From: Muraenolepis orangiensis | Lineage: Eukaryota > Chordata > Actinopteri > Gadiformes > Muraenolepididae | Assembly (NCBI GenBank): GCA_027704905.1 | Contig: JANIIK010000790.1 | Location: 16,001 to 80,000 of the forward strand | DNA: 64,000 nt | Direction: 5' to 3' | In this document: in pieces, positions 36,061 to 49,100 of the stretch | How positions within the stretch are numbered: the first letter of the stretch is position 1 | Layout: each line of letters begins with the position of its first letter | Position numbers and translations under genes: made by a program | The notes under the pieces: model-generated | What the model was told of the DNA's origin: nothing | What the model saw: only the letters and a program-made list of their open reading frames with translations | Database searches by the model: none

Positions 36061-39000
36061 GAGGTGAGAGGAGAGGAGCGGGGAGAGAGGTGAGAGGAGA
36101 GGAGCGGGGAGAGAGGTGAGAGGAGAGGAGCGGGAGAGAGGTGAGAGGAGAGGAGCGGGAGAGAGGTGAGAGGAGAGGAGCGGGGAGAGAGGTGAGAGGA
36201 GAGGAGCGGGGAGAGAGGTGAGAGGAGAGGAGCGGGGAGAGAGGTGAGAGGAGAGGAGCGGGGAGAGAGGGAGAGGAGAGGAGCGGGGAGAGAGGTGAGA
36301 GGAGAGGAGCGGGGAGAGAGGTGAGAGGAGAGGAGCGGGGAGAGAGGTGAGAGGAGAGGAGCGGGGAGAGAGGTGAGAGGAGAGGAGAGGGAGAGGAGGG
36401 AGGAGAGAGGTGAGAGGAGAGGAGCGGGGAGAGAGGTGAGAGGAGAGGAGCGGGGAGAGGAGAGAGGAGAGAGGAGAGGAGCGGGGAGAGAGGTGAGAGG
36501 AGAGGAGCGGGGAGAGAGGTGAGAGGAGAGGAGCGGGGAGAGAGGTGAGAGGAGAGGAGCGGGGAGAGAGGTGAGAGGAGAGGGGAGAGAGGTGAGAGGA
36601 GAGGAGCGGGGAGAGAGGTGAGAGGAGAGGAGCGGGGAGAGAGGTGAGAGGAGAGAGGGAGAGGAGAGGAGCGGGGAGAGAGGGAGAGGAGAGAGGGAGA
36701 GGAGAGGAGGGGAGAGAGGTGAGAGGAGAGGAGCGGGGAGAGAGGTGAGAGGAGAGGAGCGGGGAGAGAGGTGAGAGGAGAGGAGCGGGGAGAGAGGTGA
36801 GAGGAGAGGAGGGGGAGAGAGGGAGAGGAGAGGAGCGGGGAGAGAGGTGAGAGGAGAGGAGCGGGGAGAGAGGTGAGAGGAGAGGAGCGGGGAGAGAGGT
36901 GAGAGGAGAGAGGGAGAGAGGGAGAGGGAGAGAGAGAGGGGAGAGAGGTGAGAGGAGAGGAGCGGGGAGAGAGGTGAGAGGAGAGGAGCGGGGAGAGAGG
37001 TGAGAGGAGAGGAGCGGGGAGAGAGGTGAGAGGAGAGGAGCGGGGAGAGAGGTGAGAGGAGAGGAGCGGGGAGAGAGGGAGAGGAGAGGAGCGGGAGAGA
37101 GGTGAGAGGAGAGGAGCGGGGAGAGAGGTGAGAGGAGAGGAGCGGGGAGAGAGGTGAGAGGAGAGGAGCGGGGAGAGAGGTGAGAGGAGAGGAGCGGGGA
37201 GAGAGGTGAGAGGAGAGGAGCGGGGAGAGAGGGAGAGGAGAGGAGCGGGGAGAGAGGTGAGAGGAGAGGAGCGGGGAGAGAGGTGAGAGGAGAGGAGCGG
37301 GGAGAGAGGTGAGAGGAGAGAGGAGCGGGGAGAGAGGTGAGAGGAGAGGAGCGGGGAGAGAGGTGAGAGGAGAGGAGCGGGGAGAGAGGTGAGAGGAGAG
37401 GAGCGGGGAGAGAGGTGAGAGGAGAGGAGCGGGGAGAGAGGTGAGAGGAGAGGAGCGGGGAGAGAGGTGAGAGGAGAGGAGCGGGGAGAGAGGTGAGAGG
37501 AGAGGAGCGGGGAGAGAGGAGAGGAGAGAGGTGAGAGGAGAGGAGCGGGGAGAGAGGTGAGAGGAGAGGAGCGGGGAGAGAGGTGAGAGGAGAGGAGCGG
37601 GGAGAGAGGGAGAGGGGAGAGAGGTGAGAGGAGAGGAGCGGGGAGAGAGGTGAGAGGAGAGGAGCGGGGAGAGAGGTGAGAGGAGAGGAGCGGGGAGAGA
37701 GGTGAGAGGAGAGGAGCGGGGAGAGAGGTGAGAGGAGAGAGGGGAGAGGAGAGGAGAGGGGAGAGAGGTGAGAGGAGAGGAGCGGGGAGAGAGGTGAGAG
37801 GAGAGGAGCGGGGAGAGAGGTGAGAGGAGAGGAGCGGGGAGAGAGGTGAGAGGAGAGGAGCGGGGAGAGAGGTGAGAGGAGAGGAGCGGGGAGAGAGGTG
37901 AGAGGAGAGAGGTGAGAGGAGAGGAGCGGGGAGAGAGGTGAGAGGAGAGGAGCGGGGAGAGAGGTGAGAGGAGAGGAGCGGGGAGAGAGGTGAGAGGAGA
38001 GGAGCGGGGAGAGAGGTGAGAGGAGAGGGGGAGGAGAGAGGTGAGAGGAGAGGAGCGGGGAGAGAGGTGAGAGGAGAGGAGCGGGGAGAGAGGTGAGAGG
38101 AGAGGAGCGGGGAGAGAGGTGAGAGGAGAGGAGCGGGGAGAGAGGAGAGGTGAGAGGAGAGGAGCGGGGAGAGAGGAGAGGAGAGGAGGAGAGAGGTGAG
38201 AGGAGAGGAGCGGGGAGAGAGGTGAGAGGAGAGGAGCGGGAGAGAGGTGAGAGGAGAGAGGTGAGAGGAGAGGAGCGGGGAGAGAGGTGAGAGGAGAGGA
38301 GCGGGGAGAGAGGTGAGAGGAGAGGAGCGGGGAGAGAGGTGAGAGGAGAGGAGCGGGGAGAGAGGTGAGAGGAGAGGAGCGGGGAGAGAGGTGAGAGGAG
38401 AGAGGTGAGAGGAGAGGAGCGGGGAGAGGAGAGGAGAGGGGAGAGAGGTGAGAGGAGAGGAGCGGGGAGAGAGGTGAGAGGAGAGGAGCGGGGAGAGAGG
38501 TGAGAGGAGAGAGGTGAGAGGAGAGAGGGGAGAGAGGTGAGAGGAGAGGAGCGGGGAGAGAGGTGAGAGGAGAGGAGCGGGGAGAGAGGTGAGAGGAGAG
38601 GAGCGGGGAGGAGAGAGGTGAGAGGAGAGGAGCGGGGAGAGAGGTGAGAGGAGAGAGGTGAGAGGAGAGGAGCGGGGAGAGAGGTGAGAGGAGAGGAGCG
38701 GGGAGAGAGGTGAGAGGAGAGGAGCGGGGAGAGAGGTGAGAGGAGAGGAGCGGGGAGAGAGGTGAGAGGAGAGGAGCGGGGAGAGAGGTGAGAGGAGAGG
38801 AGCGGGGAGAGAGGTGAGAGGAGAGGAGCGGGGAGAGAGGTGAGAGGAGAGGAGCGGGGAGAGAGGTGAGAGGAGAGAGGGGAGAGAGGTGAGAGGAGAG
38901 GAGCGGGGAGAGAGGTGAGAGGAGAGGAGCGGGGAGAGAGGTGAGAGGAGAGGAGCGGGGAGAGAGGTGAGAGGAGAGAGGTGAGAGGAGAGGAGCGGGG

Positions 39001-42000
39001 AGAGAGGTGAGAGGAGAGGAGCGGGGAGAGAGGTGAGAGGAGAGGAGCGGGGAGAGAGGTGAGAGGAGAGGAGCGGGGAGAGAGGGAGAGGAGAGAGGTG
39101 AGAGGAGAGGAGCGGGGAGAGAGGTGAGAGGAGAGGAGCGGGGAGAGAGGTGAGAGGAGAGGAGCGGGGAGAGAGGTGAGAGGAGAGGAGCGGGGAGAGA
39201 GGTGAGAGGAGAGGAGCGGGAGAGAGGTGAGAGGAGAGGAGCGGGGAGAGAGGTGAGAGGAGAGGAGCGGGGAGAGAGTGAGAGGAGAGAGGTGAGAGGA
39301 GAGGAGCGGGGAGAGAGGTGAGAGGAGAGGAGCGGGAGAGAGGTGAGAGGAGAGGAGCGGGGAGAGAGGTGAGAGGAGCGGGGAGAGAGGTGAGAGGAGA
39401 GGAGCGGGGAGAGAGGTGAGAGGAGAGGAGCGGGGAGAGAGGTGAGAGGAGAGGAGCGGGGAGAGAGGTGAGAGGAGAGGAGCGGGGAGAGAGGTGAGAG
39501 GAGAGGAGCGGGGAGAGAGGTGAGAGGAGAGGAGCGGGGAGAGAGGTGAGAGGAGAGAGGTGAGAGGAGAGGAGCGGGAGAGAGGTGAGAGGAGAGGAGC
39601 GGGGAGAGAGGTGAGAGGAGAGGAGCGGGGAGAGAGGTGAGAGGAGAGGAGCGGGGAGAGAGGTGAGAGGAGAGGAGCGGGAGAGAGGTGAGAGGAGAGA
39701 GGTGAGAGGAGAGGAGCGGGGAGAGAGGTGAGAGGAGAGGAGCGGGGAGAGAGGTGAGAGGAGCGGGGAGAGAGGTGAGAGGAGAGGAGCGGGGAGAGAG
39801 GTGAGAGGAGAGAGGTGAGAGGAGAGGAGCGGGGAGAGAGGTGAGAGGAGAGGAGCGGGAGAGAGGTGAGAGGAGAGAGGGAGAGGAGAGAGGGGAGAGA
39901 GGAGCGGGGAGAGAGGTGAGAGGAGAGGAGCGGGGAGAGAGGTGAGAGGAGAGGAGCGGGGAGAGAGGTGAGAGGAGAGGAGCGGGGAGAGAGGTGAGAG
40001 GAGAGGAGCGGGGAGAGAGGAGAGGAGAGAGGGAGAGAGGTGAGAGGAGAGGAGCGGGGAGAGAGGTGAGAGGAGAGGAGCGGGAGAGAGGTGAGAGGAG
40101 AGAGGTGAGAGGAGAGGAGCGGGGAGAGAGGTGAGAGGAGAGGAGGTGAGAGGAGAGGAGCGGGGAGAGAGGTGAGAGGAGAGGAGCGGGGAGAGAGGTG
40201 AGAGGAGAGGAGCGGGGAGAGGAGAGGAGAGAGGGAGAGAGGTGAGAGGAGAGGAGCGGGGAGAGAGGTGAGAGGAGAGGAGCGGGGAGAGAGGTGAGAG
40301 GAGAGGAGCGGGGAGAGAGGTGAGAGGAGAGGAGCGGGGAGAGAGGTGAGAGGAGAGGAGCGGGGAGAGAGGTGAGAGGAGAGAGGTGAGAGGAGAGGAG
40401 CGGGGAGAGAGGTGAGAGGAGAGGAGCGGGGAGAGAGGTGAGAGGAGAGGAGCGGGGAGAGAGGTGAGAGGAGAGAGGTGAGAGGAGAGGAGCGGGAGAG
40501 AGGTGAGAGGAGAGGAGCGGGGAGAGAGGTGAGAGGAGAGGAGCGGGGAGAGAGGTGAGAGGAGAGGAGCGGGGAGAGAGGTGAGAGGAGAGAGGTGAGA
40601 GGAGAGGAGCGGGGAGAGAGGTGAGAGGAGAGGAGCGGGGAGAGAGGTGAGAGGAGAGGAGCGGGGAGAGAGGTGAGAGGAGAGAGGGGAGAGAGGTGAG
40701 AGGAGAGGAGCGGGGAGAGAGGTGAGAGGAGAGGAGCGGGGAGAGAGGTGAGAGGAGAGGAGCGGGGAGAGAGGTGAGAGGAGAGGAGCGGGGAGAGAGG
40801 TGAGAGGAGAGGAGAGGAGGGGGAGAGAGGAGAGGGAGAGAGGTGAGAGGAGAGGAGCGGGGAGAGAGGTGAGAGGAGAGGAGCGGGGAGAGAGGTGAGA
40901 GGAGAGAGGTGAGAGGAGAGGAGCGGGGAGAGAGGTGAGAGGAGAGGAGCGGGGAGAGAGGTGAGAGGAGAGGAGCGGGGAGAGAGGTGAGAGGAGAGGA
41001 GCGGGGAGAGAGGTGAGAGGAGAGGAGCGGGGAGAGAGGTGAGAGGAGAGGAGCGGGGAGAGAGGTGAGAGGAGAGGAGCGGGAGAGAGGGAGAGGAGAG
41101 GGAGAGAGGTGAGAGGAGAGGAGCGGGGAGAGAGGTGAGAGGAGAGGAGCGGGGAGAGAGGTGAGAGGAGAGGAGCGGGGAGAGAGGTGAGAGGAGGAGG
41201 AGAGGTGAGAGGAGAGGAGCGGGGAGAGAGGTGAGAGGAGAGGAGCGGGGAGAGAGGTGAGAGGAGAGGAGCGGGGAGAGAGGTGAGAGGAGAGGAGCGG
41301 GGAGAGAGGTGAGAGGAGAGGAGCGGGAGAGAGGAGAGGAGAGGTGAGAGGAGAGGAGCGGGGAGAGAGGTGAGAGGAGAGGAGCGGGGAGAGAGGTGAG
41401 AGGAGAGGAGCGGGGAGAGAGGTGAGAGGAGAGGAGCGGGGAGAGAGGTGAGAGGAGGGGAGAGAGGTGAGAGGAGAGGAGCGGGGAGAGAGGTGAGAGG
41501 AGAGGAGCGGGGAGAGAGGTGAGAGGAGAGAGGTGAGAGGAGAGGAGCGGGGAGAGAGGTGAGAGGAGAGGAGCGGGAGAGAGGAGAGGAGGAGAGAGGT
41601 GAGAGGAGAGGAGCGGGGAGAGAGGTGAGAGGAGAGGAGCGGGGAGAGAGGTGAGAGGAGAGGAGCGGGGAGAGAGGTGAGAGGAGAGGAGCGGGGAGAG
41701 AGGTGAGAGGAGAGAGGTGAGAGGAGAGGAGCGGGGAGAGAGGTGAGAGGAGAGGAGCGGGGAGAGAGGTGAGAGGAGAGGAGAGGAGCGGGGAGAGAGG
41801 TGAGAGGAGAGGAGCGGGGAGAGAGGTGAGAGGAGAGGAGCGGGGAGAGAGGTGAGAGGAGAGGAGCGGGGAGAGAGGTGAGAGGAGAGGAGCGGGGAGA
41901 GAGGTGAGAGGAGAGAGGTGAGAGGAGAGGAGCGGGGAGAGAGGTGAGAGGAGAGGAGCGGGGAGAGAGGTGAGAGGAGAGGAGCGGGGAGAGAGGTGAG

Positions 42001-45000
42001 AGGAGAGGAGCGGGGAGAGAGGTGAGAGGGAGAGGAGAGGAGCGGGGAGAGAGGTGAGAGGAGAGGAGCGGGGAGAGAGGTGAGAGGAGAGGAGCGGGGA
42101 GAGAGGTGAGAGGAGAGGAGCGGGAGAGAGGTGAGAGGAGAGGAGCGGGGAGAGAGGAGAGGAGAGGAGCGGGGAGAGAGGTGAGAGGAGAGGAGCGGGG
42201 AGAGAGGTGAGAGGAGAGGAGCGGGGAGAGAGGTGAGAGGAGAGGAGCGGGGAGAGAGGTGAGAGGAGAGGAGCGGGGAGAGAGGTGAGAGGAGAGGGAG
42301 AGGAGAGGAGAGAGGTGAGAGGAGAGGAGCGGGGAGAGAGGTGAGAGGAGAGGAGGGGAGAGAGGAGCGGGGAGAGAGGTGAGAGGAGAGGAGCGGGGAG
42401 AGAGGTGAGAGGAGAGGAGCGGGGAGAGAGGTGAGAGGAGAGGAGCGGGGAGAGAGGTGAGAGGAGAGGAGCGGGGAGAGAGGTGAGAGGAGAGGAGCGG
42501 GGAGAGAGGTGAGAGGAGAGGAGCGGGGAGAGAGGTGAGAGGAGAGGAGCGGGGAGAGAGGTGAGAGGAGAGGAGCGGGAGAGAGGTGAGAGGAGAGGAG
42601 CGGGGAGAGAGGAGAGGAGCGGGAGAGAGGTGAGAGGAGAGGAGCGGGGAGAGAGGTGAGAGGAGAGGAGCGGGGAGAGAGGTGAGAGGAGAGGAGCGGG
42701 AGAGAGGTGAGAGGAGAGGAGGGGAGAGAGGGAGAGGAGAGGAGCGGGGAGAGAGGTGAGAGGAGAGGAGCGGGGAGAGAGGTGAGAGGAGAGGAGCGGG
42801 GAGAGAGGTGAGAGGAGAGGAGCGGGGAGAGAGGTGAGAGGAGAGAGGTGAGAGGAGAGGAGAGGAGAGGAGCGGGGAGAGAGGTGAGAGGAGAGGAGCG
42901 GGGAGAGAGGTGAGAGGAGAGGAGCGGGGAGAGAGGTGAGAGGAGAGAGGTGAGAGGAGAGGAGGGGGAGAGGAGCGGGAGAGAGGTGAGAGGAGAGGAG
43001 CGGGGAGAGAGGTGAGAGGAGAGGAGCGGGGAGAGAGGTGAGAGGAGAGGAGCGGGGAGAGAGGTGAGAGGAGCGGGGAGAGAGGTGAGAGGAGAGGAGC
43101 GGGGAGAGAGGTGAGAGGAGAGGAGCGGGAGAGAGGAGAGGAGAGAGGTGAGAGGAGAGGAGCGGGGAGAGAGGTGAGAGGAGAGGAGCGGGGAGAGAGG
43201 TGAGAGGAGAGGAGCGGGGAGAGAGGTGAGAGGAGAGGAGCGGGGAGAGAGGTGAGAGGAGAGGAGCGGGGAGAGAGGTGAGAGGGAGGAGAGGTGAGAG
43301 GAGAGGAGCGGGAGAGAGGTGAGAGGAGAGGAGCGGGGAGAGAGGTGAGAGGAGAGAGGTGAGAGGAGAGGAGCGGGGAGAGAGGTGAGAGGAGAGGGGA
43401 GAGAGGTGAGAGGAGAGGAGCGGGGAGAGAGGTGAGAGGAGAGGAGCGGGGAGAGAGGTGAGAGGAGAGGAGCGGGGAGAGAGGTGAGAGGAGAGGAGCG
43501 GGGAGAGAGGTGAGAGGAGAGGAGCGGGGAGAGAGGTGAGAGGAGAGGAGCGGGAGAGAGGAGGGAGAGAGGTGAGAGGAGAGGAGCGGGGAGAGAGGTG
43601 AGAGGAGAGGAGCGGGGAGAGAGGTGAGAGGAGAGGAGCGGGGAGAGAGGTGAGAGGAGAGGAGCGGGGAGAGAGGTGAGAGGAGAGGAGCGGGGAGAGA
43701 GGTGAGAGGAGAGGAGCGGGGAGAGAGGTGAGAGGAGGGGAGAGAGGTGAGAGGAGAGGAGCGGGGAGAGAGGTGAGAGGAGAGGAGCGGGGAGAGAGGT
43801 GAGAGGAGAGGAGCGGGAGAGAGGTGAGAGGAGAGGAGCGGGGAGAGAGGTGAGAGGAGAGGAGCGGGGAGAGAGGTGAGAGGAGAGGAGAGAGGGAGAG
43901 AGGTGAGAGGAGAGGAGCGGGGAGAGAGGTGAGAGGAGAGGAGCGGGGAGAGAGGTGAGAGGAGAGAGGTGAGAGGAGAGGAGCGGGGAGAGAGGTGAGA
44001 GGAGAGGAGCGGGGAGAGAGGTGAGAGGAGAGGAGCGGGGAGAGAGGTGAGAGGAGAGGAGCGGGGAGAGAGGTGAGAGGAGAGGAGCGGGGAGAGAGGT
44101 GAGAGGAGAGGAGCGGGGAGAGAGGTGAGAGGAGAGGTGAGAGGAGAGGAGCGGGGAGAGAGGTGAGAGGAGAGGAGCGGGGAGAGAGGTGAGAGGAGAG
44201 GAGCGGGGAGAGAGGTGAGAGGAGACGGGGAGAGAGGTGAGAGGAGAGGAGCGGGGAGAGAGGTGAGAGGAGAGGAGCGGGAGAGAGGTGAGAGGAGAGA
44301 GGTGAGAGGAGAGGAGCGGGGAGAGAGGTGAGAGGAGAGGAGCGGGGAGAGAGGTGAGAGGAGAGGAGCGGGGAGAGAGGTGAGAGGAGAGAGGTGAGAG
44401 GAGAGGAGCGGGGAGAGAGGTGAGAGGAGAGGAGCGGGGAGAGAGGGAGAGGTGAGAGGAGAGGAGCGGGGAGAGAGGTGAGAGGAGAGGAGCGGGGAGA
44501 GAGGTGAGAGGAGAGGAGCGGGGAGAGAGGTGAGAGGAGAGGAGCGGGGAGAGAGGTGAGAGGAGAGGAGCGGGGAGAGAGGTGAGAGGAGAGGAGCGGG
44601 GAGAGAGGTGAGAGGAGCGGGAGAGAGGTGAGAGGAGAGGAGCGGGAGAGAGGTGAGAGGAGAGGAGCGGGGAGAGAGGTGAGAGGAGAGGAGCGGGGAG
44701 AGAGGTGAGAGGAGAGAGGTGAGAGGAGAGAGGGGAGAGAGGAGCGGGGAGAGAGGTGAGAGGAGAGGAGCGGGGAGAGAGGTGAGAGGAGAGGAGCGGG
44801 GAGAGAGGTGAGAGGAGAGGAGCGGGAGAGAGGTGAGAGGAGAGAGTGAGAGGAGAGAGGGGAGAGGAGAGGAGGGGAGAGAGGTGAGAGGAGAGGAGCG
44901 GGGAGAGAGGTGAGAGGAGAGGAGCAGGGAGAGAGGTGAGAGGAGAGAGGTGAGAGGAGAGGAGCGGGGAGAGAGGTGAGAGGAGAGGAGCGGGGAGAGA

Positions 45001-48000
45001 GGTGAGAGGAGAGGAGCGGGGAGAGAGGTGAGAGGAGAGGAGCGGGGAGAGAGGTGAGAGGAGAGGAGCGGGGAGAGAGGTGAGAGGAGAGGAGCGGGAG
45101 AGAGGTGAGAGGAGGGGGAGAGAGGTGAGAGGAGAGGAGCGGGGAGAGAGGTGAGAGGAGAGAGGGAGAGAGGTGAGAGGAGAGGAGCGGGGAGAGAGGT
45201 GAGAGGAGAGGAGCGGGGAGAGAGGTGAGAGGAGCGGGGAGAGAGGTGAGAGGAGAGGAGCGGGGAGAGAGGTGAGAGGAGAGGAGCGGGGAGAGAGGTG
45301 AGAGGAGAGAGAGGTGAGAGGAGAGGAGCGGGGAGAGAGGTGAGAGGAGAGGAGCGGGGAGAGAGGTGAGAGGAGAGGAGCGGGGAGAGAGGTGAGAGGA
45401 GAGAGGTGAGAGGAGAGGAGCGGGAGAGAGAGGAGAGAGGTGAGAGGAGAGGAGCGGGGAGAGAGGTGAGAGGAGAGGAGGGGAGAGAGGTGAGAGGAGA
45501 GGAGCGGGGAGAGAGGTGAGAGGAGAGGAGCGGGGAGAGAGGTGAGAGGGAGAGGAGAGCGGGGAGAGAGGTGAGAGGAGAGGAGCGGGAGAGAGGGAGA
45601 GAGGTGAGAGGAGAGGAGCGGGGAGAGAGGTGAGAGGAGAGAGGTGAGAGGAGAGGAGCGGGGAGAGAGGTGAGAGGAGAGGAGCGGGGAGAGAGGTGAG
45701 AGGAGAGGAGCGGGGAGAGAGGTGAGAGGAGAGGAGCGGGGAGAGAGGTGAGAGGAGAGGAGCGGGGAGAGAGGTGAGAGGAGAGGAGCGGGGAGAGAGG
45801 TGAGAGGAGAGGAGCGGGGAGAGAGGTGAGAGGAGAGGAGCGGGGAGAGAGGTGAGAGGAGAGGAGCGGGGAGAGAGGAGAGAGTGAGAGGAGAGAGGGA
45901 GAGGAGAGGAGCGGGGAGAGAGGTGAGAGGAGAGGAGCGGGGAGAGAGGTGAGAGGAGAGGAGCGGGGAGAGAGGTGAGAGGAGAGGAGCGGGGAGAGAG
46001 GTGAGAGGAGAGGAGCGGGGAGAGAGGGAGAGGAGAGGAGCGGGGAGAGAGGTGAGAGGAGAGGAGCGGGGAGAGAGGTGAGAGGAGAGGAGCGGGAGAG
46101 AGAGGAGAGGGAGAGAGGTGAGAGGAGAGGAGCGGGGAGAGAGGTGAGAGGAGAGGAGCGGGGAGAGAGGTGAGAGGAGAGAGGTGAGAGGAGAGGAGCG
46201 GGGAGAGAGGTGAGAGGAGAGGAGCGGGGAGAGAGGTGAGAGGAGAGGAGCGGGGAGAGAGGTGAGAGGAGAGGAGCGGGGAGAGAGGTGAGAGGAGAGG
46301 AGCGGGGAGAGAGGTGAGAGGAGAGGAGCGGGGAGAGAGGGAGAGAGGTGAGAGGAGAGGAGCGGGGAGAGAGGTGAGAGGAGAGGAGCGGGGAGAGAGG
46401 TGAGAGGAGAGGAGCGGGGAGAGAGGTGAGAGGAGAGGAGCGGGGAGAGAGGTGAGAGGAGAGGAGCGGGGAGAGAGGTGAGAGGAGAGGAGCGGAGAGA
46501 GGTGAGAGGAGAGAGGTGAGAGGAGAGGAGCGGGGAGAGAGGTGAGAGGAGAGGAGCGGGGAGAGAGGTGAGAGGAGAGAGGTGAGAGGAGAGGAGCGGG
46601 GAGAGAGGTGAGAGGAGAGAGGTGAGAGGAGAGGAGCGGGGAGAGAGGTGAGAGGAGAGGAGCGGGGAGAGAGGTGAGAGGAGAGGAGCGGGGAGAGAGG
46701 TGAGAGGAGAGGAGCGGGGAGAGAGGTGAGAGGAGAGGAGCGGGGAGAGAGGTGAGAGGAGAGGAGCGGGGAGAGAGGTGAGAGGAGAGGAGCGGGGAGA
46801 GAGGGAGAGGAGAGAGGTGAGAGGAGAGGAGCGGGGAGAGAGGGAGAGGAGCGGGAGAGAGGTGAGAGGAGAGGAGCGGGGAGAGAGGTGAGAGGAGAGG
46901 AGCGGGGAGAGAGGTGAGAGGAGAGGAGCGGGGAGAGAGGTGAGAGGAGAGAGGTGAGAGGAGAGAGGGGAGAGAGGAGCGGGGAGAGAGGTGAGAGGAG
47001 AGGAGCGGGGAGAGAGGTGAGAGGAGAGGAGCGGGGAGAGAGGTGAGAGGAGAGGAGCGGGGAGAGAGGTGAGAGGAGAGAGTGAGAGGAGAGGAGCGGG
47101 AGAGAGGAGAGGAGAGAGGTGAGAGGAGAGGAGCGGGGAGAGAGGTGAGAGGAGAGGAGCGGGGAGAGAGGTGAGAGGAGAGGAGCGGGGAGAGAGGTGA
47201 GAGGAGGAGCGGGGAGAGAGGTGAGAGGAGAGGAGCGGGGAGAGAGGTGAGAGGAGAGGAGCGGGGAGAGAGGTGAGAGGAGAGGAGCGGGGAGAGAGGT
47301 GAGAGGAGAGGAGCGGGGAGAGAGGTGAGAGGAGAGGAGCGGGGAGAGAGGTGAGAGGAGAGGAGCGGGGAGAGAGGTGAGAGGAGAGGAGCGGGGAGAG
47401 AGGAGAGAGGGAGAGAGGTGAGAGGAGAGGAGAGGGAGAGAGGTGAGAGGAGAGGAGCGGGGAGAGGAGAGGAGCGGGGAGAGAGGTGAGAGGAGAGGAG
47501 CGGGGAGAGAGGTGAGAGGAGAGGAGCGAGGGAGAGGAGAGGTGAGAGGAGAGGAGCGGGGAGAGAGGTGAGAGGAGAGGAGCGGGGAGAGAGGTGAGAG
47601 GAGAGGAGCGGGGAGAGAGGTGAGAGGAGAGAGGTGAGAGGAGAGGAGCGGGGAGAGAGGTGAGAGGAGAGGAGCGGGGAGAGAGGTGAGAGGAGAGGAG
47701 CGGGGAGAGAGGTGAGAGGAGAGGAGCGGGGAGAGAGGTGAGAGGAGAGGAGCGGGGAGAGAGGTGAGAGGAGAGGAGCGGGGAGAGAGGTGAGAGGAGA
47801 GGAGCGGGGAGAGAGGAGAGGAGGAGAGAGGTGAGAGGAGAGGAGCGGGGAGAGAGGTGAGAGGAGAGGAGCGGGGAGAGAGGTGAGAGGAGAGAGGAGA
47901 GGAGAGAGGTGAGAGGAGAGGAGCGGGGAGAGAGGTGAGAGGAGAGGAGCGGGGAGAGAGGTGAGAGGAGAGGAGCGGGGAGAGAGGTGAGAGGAGAGGA

Positions 48001-49100
48001 GCGGGAGAGAGGAGAGGAGAGAGTGAGAGGAGAGGAGCGGGGAGAGAGGGAGAGGAGAGAGGTGAGAGGAGAGGAGCGGGGAGAGAGGTGAGAGGAGAGG
48101 AGCGGGAGAGAGGTGAGAGGAGAGAGGTGAGAGGAGAGGAGCGGGGAGAGAGGTGAGAGGAGAGGAGCGGGGAGAGAGGTGAGAGGAGAGGAGCGGGGAG
48201 AGAGGTGAGAGGAGAGGAGCGGGGAGAGAGGTGAGAGGAGAGGAGCGGGGAGAGAGGTGAGAGGAGAGGAGCGGGGAGAGAGGTGAGAGGAGAGAGGTGA
48301 GAGGAGAGGAGCGGGGAGAGAGGTGAGAGGAGAGGAGCGGGGAGAGAGGTGAGAGGAGAGGAGGAGGGAGAGAGGGGAGAGAGGAGCGGGGAGAGAGGTG
48401 AGAGGAGAGGAGCGGGGAGAGAGGTGAGAGGAGAGGAGCGGGGAGAGAGGTGAGAGGAGAGGAGCGGGAGAGAGGAGAGGAGAGGAGAGAGGTGAGAGGA
48501 GAGGAGCGGGGAGAGAGGTGAGAGGAGAGGAGCGGGGAGAGAGGTGAGAGGAGAGAGGTGAGAGGAGAGGAGCGGGGAGAGAGGTGAGAGGAGAGGAGCG
48601 GGGAGAGAGGTGAGAGGAGAGGAGCGGGGAGAGAGGTGAGAGGAGAGGAGCGGGGAGAGAGGTGAGAGGAGAGGAGCGGGGAGAGAGGTGAGAGGAGAGG
48701 AGCGGGGAGAGAGGTGAGAGGAGAGAGGTGAGAGGAGAGGAGCGGGGAGAGAGGTGAGAGGAGAGGAGCGGGGAGAGAGGTGAGAGGAGAGAGGTGAGAG
48801 GAGAGGAGGGGGAGAGAGGAGAGGAGCGGGGAGAGAGGTGAGAGGAGAGGAGCGGGGAGAGAGGTGAGAGGAGAGGAGCGGGGAGAGAGGTGAGAGGAGA
48901 GGAGCGGGGAGAGAGGTGAGAGGAGAGGAGCGGGGAGAGAGGTGAGAGGAGAGGAGCGGGGAGAGAGGTGAGAGGAGAGAGGTGAGAGGAGAGGAGCGGG
49001 GAGAGAGGTGAGAGGAGAGGAGCGGGAGAGAGGTGAGAGGAGAGGGAGAGGAGAGAGGGGAGAGAGGAGCGGGGAGAGAGGTGAGAGGAGAGGAGCGGGG
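36061..49100 (+). repeat. 26-bp homopurine minisatellite, regular right-centre part
   Basis: The canonical 26-bp unit returns with its T and C retained in nearly every copy. Interruptions are the same classes as on the left: 14-bp short units, 25-bp units with GCGGG, and small GA-only insertions. Pairs of short units followed by a GGGGAGAGAGGAGCGGGG junction recur (for example near 44,710 and 46,945) and act as higher-order landmarks. No unique DNA is embedded here. Confidence 0.97.
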